Shown in pieces: positions 38,431 to 52,600 of a stretch of DNA of 64,000 nucleotides. Source of the stretch: Neodiprion pinetum (lineage: Eukaryota; Arthropoda; Insecta; Hymenoptera; Diprionidae); the NCBI RefSeq assembly GCF_021155775.2, contig NC_060234.1:23926026-23990025 (forward strand), in the 5' to 3' direction. A model generated the notes under the pieces. The model was given only the letters and a program-made list of their open reading frames with translations. It made no database searches and had not been told where the DNA came from. Each line of letters begins with the position of its first letter. Within the stretch, counting starts at the first letter, position 1. Made by a program: the position numbers and the translations under genes.

Positions 38431-41400
38431 ACGAAAAAAATCGGACCTAGTGCAATTTATACACGCAATGCCAAACAAAAATTTTCAAAATTGTATTGTT
38501 TTATGCAGGAATACTTCGTTACTAACTTACAACCTCGATAATACAAAAGAAATTATTCCACTTCTGTACGAGATTCTAGATATTTTCAAAAGGATGGAGC
38601 AAAAACTGAAAAAACGTACCCCTTTCAGCATTTTATTTTCATGGTTCCCTCTGCATTCGTTTCTTCAAAATAAAGTACAGTAAATTCACATCGATGAACA
38701 GCCTTTTTTAATAATCGCACTTTTAAGGCGATTTTTTTACCCCCGAGGAATCCCAATCGGCCTTCGTCAAGTCAAATTAAAATGCCCAGGCTTATGGGTA
38801 CTTGTAAAGGTTTTCAATATTACAGGTTAAATACACTGGTCGCATCACACTTGTTGTTATAAGTCAATAATCTTGGCTAGTAATATTTTCATCTATGAGA
38901 ATTTATTTGTGATTCTTCACTCTGCATAACCTAGCCCTGAGCCTATATCGTATAGACAATATTATCAAAATTTGTACAAGTTATTCACTATTTATACTAA
39001 AACAAAATATACGCAGCCGGAATCTGAACAAAAATATTCAAAATTAGCAAATAACTAAGCATAATTTTCAGTTTAAAGTAGGAAGCGAGGAAAATCTACA
39101 TTGAAAATTCGATAACAAAATTACGTATAATTTCAACAGTATATGTACATACAATCATAGACTTACGAAAAAATCTTAATCTAGCAACAAAAAATGATGT
39201 TTATCGTTGATGCTAACTGGAATGGAACTCTCTTTCAATGAGATTAGATATGCAATTTGTTTTCGTAATTCTTTTGTTTCATCCAACGAAGCGTCATATC
39301 ACAACTTATATAGACGTACACGTGAGATGTAAATTATAGAAGCGGTAAATGGGCGCCGTAGTTAATTAATGATAAGATACATTAATCATAGCTGACGTGA
39401 GGTGGTGCTACAGCGAGGAAACGTGCGTCGAACGAAAATTAAATGAAACACCGAATATGTAATGAGTATTTTCTATATTTTAAGCAATGTCATCAACTTT
39501 ACTTATCTTTACTTTTAACGCATGAATTGTTCGTTCAATTTTTTATACTGAAACATTGTTTTGCTGTACCTTGCATAAGGACTGTTGTCGACTGGAATGA
39601 TCTAACTAATACGCGTCACTGTTACATAATATTTTTTTGTCACAAAAAATTTGATCGAAATATGAAAGATATGCATCTATTCGTATTATCTTAGTTTAAT
39701 TATAGATTAAAGGATTTTGAACGTGGTATCGGAACTTTTAAATAATTTTTCATGTTTCTACGTCTTCGGGTATTTTCCCGAGAATTAATGTCATACATGT
39801 CATTGATTAAAGTATACAATGCCTCACAGACGGTCTTTTTGCCTCGCGTATTTGCAATATTCGTCTTCAGCTTACCTGCGACTCATATAACAAACTTACG
39901 TTCAGCCCGAAAAGACCGAGTTTGCATCCTTGTTACACAATATACTATTTCCATACATATCCAGTGCGAAGAATCAAAAGGGCATAACGACACTTTTTCA
40001 GCATTCCATGATTCTACAAAGATGTATGCAAGAAAAATGAAGAAAGGCGGACTTATCCATCAAATCGAAAATCCCATGTGTTAGGTCATTTTGGTTTTTA
40101 GCCCCCGAAATGGTAAAAATTGCACTTGTTCGTACTACTTGATAGAATGTTCCAGCGCACTCTGAGACAGTGCATTTAATATTCCATAAGTTTTATCCAG
40201 TCAGCTAAATCTGTGATTGGATGAATATGTTGTCGGATTAACATGAAGTCTAGTGCTATGTTTACACTCCATGTTTAAACACACTTTTAAATATGATACT
40301 TGGTGTTTTACCGGTTCCCTCAGCTTGACTAGCTCTGAGTGGATAATGAGCCTCGTTCAAACTCAATCGCAGACCTAATTTATACGTGGCATGAAAGAGC
40401 CCGTCCCGACTATCAGAATTTGCGGAACGTGTACAAGAAAACGTAAAGTACATTTTCGTCGCAGTAGGCGTAAAACGGGATTTTACGCCCGCGAAGCGTC
40501 ACATATTACGATAATACGGCAACGCATCGAAAAGTACGTTAACTTATGGTAGTGTATCACCCTTTTAAATCGCAAGTTCCGAAGGCTTCGGACTTTGGAT
40601 TGGCTTAAGAAAAAAAAGATACACGAGGCTGGTTTGGAAAATTCCGTGTCACATTCTTCCTCACAAGAAGAGTATTAAACCCCCGGATCATAGATTCTGA
40701 GGAAACTTCCAAGTAGGAGTGGCAAAACCACTGTGGTAGGTGTGGAACACTTCACACCTCAAAATTTAGCAGGTGTGGAATTCCACACATCAGATATTTG
40801 CAGTTTCAAAAATATAAATTTTGTTCTAATGACTTGAATATGAACAATGGTGCAGGATTGCTTGAACGATGTAGCCATAATCCAATGTGTCAGTTTGATT
40901 TTTTAATTTTATTTTCATGGCGCTGCTTTTTAAGTCACTAGGTCTTATCAAGAAAAAGACATCCCGCATGGTAAAAAATTTTTCCGTCAAGTTTAAGTGG
41001 TTTCAAAACATTTTTGTTTTCCATTTATTTAACACGCAAAAAAATTTATTTCGAATCAATTCACGAAGTTTTGTATTTATTCAATATTTTTCGAGTCGTT
41101 CAACACCATCGAAATCTTAGACACTTAGTCAAGAAATCCATAGTTGAGAACAGTTTTATGAGCTTTTATTTTGTTCATATTAAAAGAAGAAAAAATTTAC
41201 TAAAATATTGACTTGCAAACAATTTTTGAAATTCTGTATTTCAGAAAAAAATTAATAAAAATATTAAAATTTGATAAGTGATCTTATATATTTAAAAGGT
41301 TATTCTTTGAGCTTTCAGAAACATTCCACGCGTTTGAAAATTATTAAACAAGTATGGAATAGCGAATATAATCAATTTTAACCATAGTAAAGAACTGCCG

Positions 41401-43449
41401 AATGGATAAAACTACACATCAAACGCTCCATACTTTTGGGGTGTAAAAGTATTCCTAGCAGTTTCAGCTGAGTCCGTGATCCGGAAGTCTGATACTCTCA
41501 TTGTTAGTAACAATAGAATTACCGAAATAAATTTTCGTATCGAGTAATTGAAATTATTACGTTATGGAATGTACTTTAAAGTGAAAAGTGAAAAGCTAAA
41601 ATGTGCAGAAGTATTATCACTTTGATGATAAAAATTTATGAAAATTCGTACGTTCTAGGAACGTATGATCTCGCACGGCAGTCTCACAATTGCCATACAA
41701 CGTTCATAGATTCGATGTCTGGCAACACTACTTGTGCATTTCACAATCATATGTTGTACTATGTTAAAACTATATGTCATAATGTGGAAAAGATGCAGCT
41801 TACGATACATGGACTTTAAATTATTATAAATAAATTCAAATTACACAAAACATGTAAGGTTATACTTGTGATATTAGGTACTTTCGATTACCTCACATTC
41901 AAACCATCTACCGCATAACAAACCAATTCGCAGATATTATATAATATAATTTATATTAGAGTGAAAACCTCGAATAGAATTCTCCGGCTGTTAGTGCAGC
42001 TAGATAGGCTAATTTACCCATTATGAATGTAACATAGTTGGAATCATGTAATGGAATTAAGTCGAACATTGTTTCAATTCATAACGCACTCCGTATTTTC
42101 TACATCAAAGCTTATGTTGTTCTTTTATCGCGACATACATTTTAATGTACGTTTAGTATACCAATAGCAGATATTTTATTAGATAACCTGAATTTGTTCG
42201 AAATATGCAATCCCCAATATGGGTGAAAATATTATTTAAAATTTTTATATATATCTGTGCACAAAAAAAATCAGATATTTTTGGTAATCGCATTTTTGGC
42301 TATTCTGAGAATTACTTACTTCAGACTGTTACAGTTACATCTACATTTAGAAAGCTGATTGCTTGACTTCTTCACACTAGAATAACACTGATCAACAGTG
42401 GTTTTGTTGTTCTCGATATTTGAGTTGTCTTAGTAAGATTCGATATCAACGACCTAGGAGTAAGCGTAATTTTTCGAAACTGGCTCTAGTTATTTATTTT
42501 ATCGATATTTTCATATTGGACTGAAAAAAATCAATATTTAGATGAAAAATTCGATTTTGTTTCATTATTTAAAGTTTACCAATAAAAAAAAAAAAAAATG
42601 CTACGAAGATTAACGAAAAAAAATTTTTTTTTGTAGTCCTGATTTTTTCCGTAAATTTTGATATTTGAGAACGCAAAATTTACGAATAAAATCATGATTA
42701 TCCCAGAAACTATCTCTCTCCTTACAATACTACAACAACGTAAAAACTAGCGTCAGTCTATTATAATCATGATTTTATTCGTTAATTCTACTTACCGATA
42801 CACCAAAATTCATCGGAAAAATCAGGGTAAAACTGAAAAATCTTTTTTGTAAACCTGTGTAATTCATTACACAAGATATTAAATACCCAAAGTTCAGTTG
42901 TTCGTTTGCAACTTCCTATAATACTCCGATTATACTCTACTAGAAATTATGTATATTGTGCAACTAATTTGAAAACTAAAGTCTTCGCTGGTATAGAAAT
43001 TACAATAAAAAGAATGAAATTATATTAATATCATTATCAATAAATTATGTTGTGCCAATATACGCTACCCAATCACTATGTTTCCTCCTATTGCTTTTAT
43101 CTCCGTTAAGAATAATGTTACTCGACACATTGAAGAAGGCTGTTCAAATAAAGAATCGGTACCATTTTCTTCATTCTCAAACCTTAGTATCCCTTATTTT
43201 TATTCTACCATCCCAAATTATAAGTCATATCAAAAATTTATCCGTGGTAATCGTCTTATTATTCTGTGTCTCAATTACGTGAAACGACCCGCTTTTATTC
43301 TTCCGATTTTCTGTTTTTTTCACAAGATTTGGCGCAGGATAATTTCCATTTCCTCTCGCCTAATTTTCGTGTGGTCAAAACCATCCTTGAAAATGCATTT
43401 TGCCCGAGTATTTCAAACTTTCCGATACTCACTTCAACTACTGCCGATA
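38431..43449. other. Intergenic region between Prp19 and the SLC6 gene
   Basis: I find no supported gene. A 110-codon frame at 39752-40084 (plus) has no recognisable domain. At 40738-40790 two neighbouring palindromes of the AGGTGTGGAA type occur. Near 40455-40500 the words GGCGTAAAACGG/TTTTACGCCC could pair as a small hairpin. The rest is AT-rich with homopolymer runs around 42580-42640. Confidence 0.4.
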
Positions 43450-43462
43450 TTTATTTTTTATT
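43450..43462 (-). terminator. Poly(A) signals of the SLC6 gene
   Basis: Two AATAAA hexamers on the minus strand (43455-43450 and 43462-43457), about 180-190 nt downstream of the stop codon at 43641. The position is suitable for 3'-end formation. Confidence 0.65.
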
Positions 43463-43640
43463 CATACAAAATCGAAAAGTAAAGCGCATCTCTTAAACTT
43501 TCTTTTCCGTAGTCCAGATCTTGAGACGAGCAGTTTAGAGTAATCGCAACAGATTTACAAGATAAGTCGAGAAAAGGACTCTACATTTTTTTCCAACATG
43601 CCAATGTCTGTGAAAAGCTATATTATATTCAATTTTGATC

Positions 43641-46600
43641 TTATACTTCCGATTTCGGGGGAATATAAGTGGAATTTTGCTGTATCAAACTGTTCAATTC
43701 ATGTAGAGGTTCTTTTCCTGAGTCCTCGTCCATCGTGTGCAATGGCTCGGTGCAATATTCCTGTCCGCAAATCCTGCATGCTTCAAAGTCCGGTTTTATC
43801 GACTTTCTTAATCTCTGTAATGAAATAATTAATGCGTCAGATGATCTGTACAGACTCTGTGGGATCTCGCTTCAACGACCTTCAACATAAAGGATGACTA
43901 ACTCACTTGGAGAAAAGTGTCGCCTTCGGCCCGAATCAACACATAAATGGCAACCGCAGGAATGCATACAAGAGAAAGCGATGCAATGCCCCACCCAATG
44001 GCTTCTGCCCACCAGGGGTAAATGTATGCGCCATTGTGATAAGTGGGAGGCTCGTAATCAATTAAACTAAACACCCACACAGCCTGTAAGTATAATAATA
44101 AGAGGATGAAAACGATACATTTCAATAATTGTATAGACAAACTTGACACAGTCTGAAACGTCAATGAAATAATAAACATTGAAGCCTCGTACCATTATTA
44201 AAAGAGGAGCAGCTACGAGCCAGCAAAACCGAAAGTAAATAGACGGCATACGTCCGGTCATTTCTTTGACATTACTGCACAGCCTCTGCACACCATAAAA
44301 CCAAGATATGGCTATAACTTCGAAGAATGCCAAAAACATTATCGAAATTGATGCAGCGTAGTGATCTATCAGTTGAAAGAAGAATATACCACCCTGAGGA
44401 TAAAAGGACATTTTTAAATTTTGTGAACTCTAAGAAAGGAAGACATGTACCTCACCGTTGAAGACCTTTATGTTATATTTACCCGTGTTAGATTTGGTAA
44501 TCCGAACAAAAATGACACAACGCATATTATGAGAACCAGGATTTCGTGGCAAAGTAACAGGCGCTTTATCCAATTTGGAAATCCGTCTTGTATCGATGTT
44601 ACGACGACTTCCACGATTGCAAACTGTAATTTCAGTGAAACGTTCAAACATTTATTGTAATTTTCCAACAAGGGCCGACAACAGATTATCAGCTGTCATA
44701 TACCTACGTACTTGGGATTATTGGCATTATGTATGACTCACGGTTTATATCAGATTAGCAAAATTTCAGAGTCATAGAATGCAATATCTTACTAGGTTGG
44801 GCAAACCGCTACTCACCTGACTATTGAGTGAGAGGCAGACGAGCATGAAGAAAAATAGCACGGCCCATAGTTGAGATGCTGGCATTTTTGCCAAAGCTTG
44901 GGGATAAACGACAAAGACTAATCCAGGACCTGTAATAATAAATATACAATAAATATAACGCGGAATACGAAAAGCATGTCCAGTCGAGTTCCACGTTCTT
45001 TCAGTAACGCGATTAGTATGTCAGTGACGACCCGTGAACAACATCACATACCATCACTGAGGACATCTTCGACGGACATATTCTGCTCGCGTGCGATGTT
45101 GCCTATTGTGGCAAAGGCAAAAATTCCAACAAGTAGACTGCTGAACGCATTGATTAGGGATACAGCAACCGTATCTATCAAGATATTGTTGTGGAATTTG
45201 TTGTAGCTTGCAAAACAGATCATCGACCCGAACGCGATTCCCACTGAATTAAAGATTTGGGCAGCTGCATTCACCCAGACCTTCAACAGATATAAAAAAA
45301 CGCAATTATTTATTAAGGACTGAGTGAAATCCTATAAGAAATTCACGATGAAGAGAATTTTTCCGAATAATTCTGAAAAGTGTTCTTGGAAAGCAGACAA
45401 GCTCAATAAATTTTAGACAAATTCAGTAAATATTTGGAGAAGTCGGAATTTTTAACACAGTTTTATCGGTCGGTTTATTGTCAAAGTGTGACAACATCTT
45501 TTCAGGGCTCTTTGGAAAATTTGGCTTGCTTCGCTGATAACGCTCTCTGTCCTTTTTCTTGTAAGATGGAATGAAACGAAAAATCATTACCGATATGCCA
45601 ATTGGTTTTGCTACTTGAAAATTACCAGAATGTCAAAGTTACGCCATGTTCGTGATTAACCACCGTCCACAAGTCTATTACAAAGTATGGCTATTTCCTC
45701 CCAGTCACAAATAAACTACTGACCTCCACTCTCTACAGTGATATGGAGTATTGGCAGTCATCCACCGGTGTGCACTTTTTGAGCCCATTAGAGTAACGAG
45801 TCAACACTTTTGATTTCAAGAGTATGAATTATCGTACTCTATATAACACTTGAAACATGTATTTTGATGAATATCACTTTGGAAAGCAACCGAAGAATCT
45901 GATTTTCATTGTGCATTGGAATCAGGACGAGGAATTAATACCATTTAGAAACAGGCCTGTACCAACATACAGTGAGACTACTTGCAGACTTCAATGAGAA
46001 TTGGAACTTTCTAGGAATTGTGTGTATTGGTGAAATCATGTTGTAGCACATTGATCTGCTACAAAAGATGATTTCTTCCCAATTGAAGTTGAACTTTAAG
46101 TTAAAGTGCAATAGTATTTTTGCTACCACTGGAGTATTGAAAATGAGGAGTATTCACTACGGAAGACTAATCGTGCTTTAAAACAAAATTTATTTCGTGA
46201 TTCCGATTAGCCGATATACTGGTATCAATTTTTAGTCGGTCAAGTTTCTTTCGAGAATGATGTCATTCCATGAAAATTGTACCCTTAGATTGTCCTGAAT
46301 GCAGCAATTACAAGTTAGCGTCCAGCAATTGGAGAGACAAAAATATGCTTATTCATTGATTGCTTATGCATGTGATTTTCCAGTGAAAAACCAATGTTTC
46401 GAACGAATACTGAGGCTTCTGACTTTGTGTAACAGACAACAGATATTCTACTGCGCCAAACTCACTGAAGCGTCACAAAAATTGCACATGAATTGAAAAA
46501 GTTTCTCAAAATTTATCTCAGGTAAAGCGCAGGATACTTGGGAAATGTTATTGTCCGATGTTTCCGTCGGCGTTCTATATCGTGCCCTCAAAGTTTTATA

Positions 46601-49600
46601 GAAAATGAATCGACGAATACTCTTTGTTTGTTTCAAACTTTTGAAACATGCATTCGTCTTGGAATTACATGGAGTAATAAAAGCGCCCGAATTGTGAAAT
46701 ATTGGAAACTTGATACGACAGTTACGAGGCTTTTCAAAGACGCCGTATGTTTTAAAGGTACCTAACTCGATTCGAAACGCCTCCTAGGTACCAATGCAAA
46801 CCCAGAACAATATTATTTATGACGTAAACTACATCCCTACATAATTCGAGTCATGTTATAAAGGTTCGCTGAATAATGGCTAAATATGTTACGACTATAA
46901 TTACGTTCACTATAGCATTTGGTAACTAAGAAATGTTTTATAATAAAACGAATTACAGCTAATTTCGCATACGTACTTTACTTTGAATAAAACGTCAATA
47001 AACAGTACCGAAACAATAAAAAACAACTTTTTTTTTTAAATTATACTTCGTTACCTTAGCATCTGCCAGCAGAGCCCATCGTGGTCTGAAAAAATACTGA
47101 AGACCCTTATCCGCGCCTTCGAGGGTTAGAGAGCGTGTGAGAAATACGATGATGAGCAGAAACGGTAGTGTGGCCGTAAGGTATCTTACTTGTGCCGACG
47201 ACCTGATAGATTTCCAAATGGAAAAGTAAACCATTACCCAGGCAGTTACCAAGCAAGCAACTAATTCCCACCGCAGCGCTCCAGGCTCTTCGATGCCATT
47301 GCTGATCTGAAGTACCTTGTTTCTGAAAAAATTGAATCAGTGGTTAGTCCAACGTACAAGACATTCCCGCATAGCACAGTTATTTGTGACGACAAATCAT
47401 CGCACGGTTGCTACCACAGATTGCAAAATTCAGTTTTCAGTAAACACACCATTTTTCAGGGATTTATATCGATTTTCAGGATTATTCGGGCAGCACATAC
47501 TATAAAATCACGATTCGGGGCACTGTAAACTAAACTTTCTAGGCGCCTCGATTTGAATGGTGCTTTGTTTCGATCAAAAGCTCAAGTAGTCAACCATACT
47601 GAGTTACTATAAACACAAATATAGGGCGGTAAGCATTTAGCTTATAACCAACTTGGCATGATTCGATCAGCCCCCGGGAACTGATTATTAGAACTTAGTA
47701 TCAGCGACAAGTTGAGTTTGGAATCATGCTTGGTCGATCAAAACTTCAACTACGTTTAATTTTTTGCCTGGGCTGGCACGTAATACAAAAATGAAATGTT
47801 TCTCGTTTGCCTTACTCAAAGAAATCTTCTGATGGTGTTTTGGAAGTGTTTGGTCGTGTGCGATTGTCTGTATTTAGCATAGCAGGTGTCCAGCAGGCAT
47901 TCGTATGCCATGTATCGTTACACTCCGACCATGGTTGGACATCTTTGAACGCAGTAAAAAAATAGTAAATGGCATATGCTATTATCACATTATGGTAAGT
48001 GGACATTAGAAATGAAATAACTACGGACGACAAACCGGCCCCTGTAAGCAGAAAAAATTGGAAAAAATAATTAAGATTCACGTTATCGTCAAATGTTATC
48101 ATATGCATGAATGATATGTACGGTAAATGGAATACAAGGAAGAGTGCAACATCGCACAGGAATTTAAACGGTCCGTTCTATACGGAAGCAGTTGGTCGCA
48201 TGTCAAGTTTGTTTCACAACAAAAGAATACTTAAAATACAAAATTGCTGTACGTTAATAGTCACGTACCCAATGGCATGTAAAGTGGCAATATTCCATGC
48301 AAGATTTTTTCAACACCGGTAATTTATCTCGATCCTATAGCCACCAACCGTTTTCCTTCAACCAATATCACTGTTATATTTTATGTGAATTTGAACTCCG
48401 TAATGGGATGGAATGCAGGTATGTTGGTTAAACTATGTGCTTTAACGAACCTTTAAATAGAGGGCAAATTTGTCCCAGGGCGCCGATTGGACCTCGACGT
48501 GTGAATTGCCCGATAGCAAGTTCCATGTATAGCAACGGGACACCGCATACTATTAATATCAGAAAGTAAGGTACGAGAAATACTCCTGGAACAAATAAAA
48601 CGAAACATAATCATAGATTTTTATAAAACTAAATGCAGCACTATGGATTTAACCATCAATTAACATGTCTCTTAAAATTGTATGGTACGTACATGTATTT
48701 TCCTCTTACTGTATTTCAAGTCAAATATGGGAGAAAATTTGTCACAATAGTATTAGAGGGTTGTTTATGTAACAACTTTTCTCCAAAACCTGCTTGAAAA
48801 CTTCCAGTTACGCTTCTTACCAGGTGTGACTAAGTCAATTCACGGTAAGTGCACTTTGTACTTTTGGAAAAAAATGTAAAATCTATCATTGTAAAGAAAA
48901 AAGCAGCTTTGAATGGATGAATAAATAAAGAAAATGAGTAACTGTTTAATACGTGTATTCCATGGAGTCTATAATAAATGTGAATATAATAATAAATCCA
49001 AGCAAATGCTCGAGTAAAAAATATGGTCGGAAGGAAGTTTTATCTAACCCATGGGATGTTATACTTTCAACGCTCTGCGACACCTCATACGTGAACGCAA
49101 ATTCAAGCAATTTGACATAATCTTGACTTTCTGATGGATTTACCGATTTGATATATTTCATACGTAGATACCTACATTTTATTTATTTATTTTTTTTTCA
49201 AGTTTTGGGTAAGATAAGTCTGTCGTCGCGTTATTACGTGTTATCCGATGATAAGATTACGGAATTTTTCGAATACTTGACTCTAACAATCGAAAAACGC
49301 GCGCTGTGGTATTCTATAAAAGTTTTTTCTTTCAACCAACTTAGCTAAAGCGAATATACCCAGAGGATACCTCAAGAGTCGAATAATTCGAAATTTTGTT
49401 GCTAAATTGCCTTAAGCATAAAAGTTAAGCTAAGCAAGGTTACAGAAGAATGAGCAGAATGAAGATTAGGTCATAAAGAAAGACTGGTTCCAAATATCTT
49501 TACTCGGTACTTATTGTACACAGCCTTTTTATGTATCAAAGTTCAGTTTGTTTTACTCTGCGTACCTGTGTAATATTATACCCATTCATATTTTAAATAC

Positions 49601-52600
49601 ACTCATTTCTTAACGACTATTCATTTACAGGATGTCTTCTTATTAGGAAATCTGGAAAACCGGAAATTGTTAAGGAATTTGCATGCGTCTGGAAAAACTG
49701 GAGGATTTTTGTATTTTCATCCTCAGTAGTGTCCGATTTTTTGAAATGTAGAAAATCACTCTCCGTGAGATTGAAGAGGTTAGCGGGAAAGGGGTACGAG
49801 TGACGAAAAATATGGTTTTTGAAGGAATTGTAAGAATTGCTAAATTTATGTTCACCTCCTTGTAAAATTTATGAAAAATACGAACAAGTACTAAAAACAA
49901 TCGATACTCTCAGGTCGATGTTTCTACCTTCACGTTCCGAAAGAATGGCTAATCCTAATCACGGGTTATTTTATTAAAATTGGAGCGTTTATTGATATGC
50001 AAATATTTGGTAATTGAGTTTAAGCAAAATTGTATTGCAAGAAAAATTTGACTATTTTAACTCACGACGGAAACATCTGACGTCTAATTTTTATAAATAA
50101 TTTACATGAAAAAAAGCGAATCTGTTAGTAAAAATAGGTTGAAATGAGTCCTGGACGAATGTCTATTTTCGTCTGGCAAAACCGGGAAATGTGAGGAAAT
50201 TTGATACGTTATTGACGCTAGACACCCTGATTCATTTTGTGCGCGAACTGGTGACCATCCCCCCCCCCCCCCCCCCCCCCCGGGCAATATTTTCCAATTT
50301 TTCTAAAACACTTACTTATAGTTTCAAATTTTTTTCTCTAAACTGTAATTCCAGGAAACAAACTGCGAATTTTATAAGCATTTAATTATAATATTATACG
50401 AATATTTGTAATTCTTTCAAGGCGAGAGTCTAATATTCTTACGAGTCAGCCAAAAAAATAAAAAAAGATATTAACGCTGCATTTTCACAGTCTCTAATTA
50501 CAGGTGAGCAATAGAGCAAAAAAGACGAAAAGTCTCCCCGTGCAGCTTCATTTTTAAAATTATATTTATGTGAATTCACTTATCTACATAATATTTAAGC
50601 TCTGCAGCAAGATATCCGCAGAATTCGCTCGATCGTGACGGGACAATTTCAAAACTTTTTTTTGGCATTCGTACAATATACGCGGTAGAAAGGCGATAGT
50701 GGTGCAAAACAGCGCACTATATTTGCTTCGGCCTAGATCGAGTATGCAAAGAATTTTCAGAATATGCGATTAAAATACACGAATAAATATTAAACGCGCT
50801 TGAATAATTATACCTGCAGGTAATTGCCTGAGGTTGGAAGCATAGCGAATACTTCACTTACAATCATTTTACAACTCTGCAGTCACAGAAATACTTACCT
50901 AGATACTTGTTAAAATTGGGGTTACGCGGAGAAAGTACAAAGTTAGTAGTGACGATTGTCAGGCACGAGTGGTTTTAGGATGTAATCCTCCTTTGTCGCT
51001 TTTTCACACCTCATGCAAATATGGAATGGCGATCTGTCAGTGAAGATCAAATCGAGATTATCCAAACATCTTTCGAATACATTTCCAATGAAAGCATTAC
51101 ATCACGGAATGTCGACTTTAGTTCAAGCTATTCCGAAAATATAACAGCTAATTGACCACAACGAACACTAATTAACTCCAAAAATTCGATTCATTTTTCT
51201 ACGGAAAGGATTGAAGCGACCATTCAATGGACGTGTTTCTATTTTTGAAAATTTGGTGGACTTTGAAGGGTGTAAAGCGTCTCAAAAAACTATTTTTTGT
51301 GTACATCTAGTAAACTAACTCAACCTCAAATTCCTAAGTGTTTTCATTTTCTTAAAAAAAAAAAAAAAAAAAAAAACAATTATGATTTTAGACCGTTCAA
51401 GTTGTGTCCCTCCCCCCCCTCCCCCTTAATGTACAACATCCGATTCTCAAATAAGTATACACCTTTGTATATAATTTTAGAAACAGTATCTCAATACGCA
51501 AGAGTGGTAATACGAGCGGATTCGAGATTCCAGCTAATTAAAAAAAATCTGAAAGTATTAAGTAAGTGACGTCGGAACGGAAATGGCGGGAATTTACAAC
51601 TCTGAACTTGATACATGACCTTGTCCGTACTGCGATGCACATTACGGTTCTACATCCCGGATCATCGTGCAGATTCCCCCTCTTTACCAATTTCAATTGC
51701 ACCGGTAGAAATAATTTATGGTTTGTAATTTCAGGAGCAATATATACTACTGTTCCCGGTGATTTATAACCGTAATCGGTATACCCTTTAAACCAATTTG
51801 CTTTAGGTCACCTCTATTTCTTGTTGAATCGAACGCTATACGTATAGTTCAAAACTAATGCACTTGACAGAAGATCGAAAAAGCGAATATGTAGCATTAA
51901 ATGAATTTTTTTTTCAATATTATTCGACTGTTTGTTCAGTCGTTATTCGGTGCAATTGAGAGAATCGATTGGTCAAAAAAAAAAACAATGCAAAGTTGAA
52001 ACGAACAATTGTATTTGTAGCAATGAAGTAAATAATTGAAGCGATTCCAGTTTAAGAAAAAACGATTCAATTTGGAAAAATATTGCTATTTAAAAAGAAA
52101 GGGATAAAAAAATAGAAAGTAATTTCATAGCGCATGATGGCTTTTAATCCTTTGAGTTACACATGATTGTGCTAAGTCAGTTTTTGTAAAAAAACGTAGT
52201 ATTCGATGGTTTTCAGGGTGACTAATTACGAATCTGAAATCAGATCTTGAAAATTCAATATGGTTGATCAAATATGGTGGACAGAATTTGCAAATTCGGT
52301 CAAAAAAACTCGATGCAGCGATTTTCATAGTCGCTGATTGGATTCGCTATACTGAATTTTCAAAATCGGATTTTAGATTCGTAATCAGCGATATCAAAAA
52401 CCCCTGGATAGGATTTTTTCTCCGCTTTCGATCGAATTTGAAATTCTTGCTCGCCATATTGGATCCACCATCTTGAATTTCTCAAATCTGATTTCACATT
52501 CGTAATCAGCGACCCCAAAAGCTCGTGATTTATGTAAAACATGTACAAGTGTAGAGGAGTAACTGTCTCGGAAATAAATTATTCCGTCAATTTTCACAAT

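Noticed and set aside
39752..40084. 110-codon plus-strand frame
   Set aside because: No domain, no splice partners and no codon pattern that convinces; probably chance.
43078..43482. 134-codon plus-strand frame with overlapping frames in other phases
   Set aside because: The strand is pyrimidine-rich and therefore poor in stops. The peptide has no recognisable domain, and the region is the 3' UTR/flank of the SLC6 gene.
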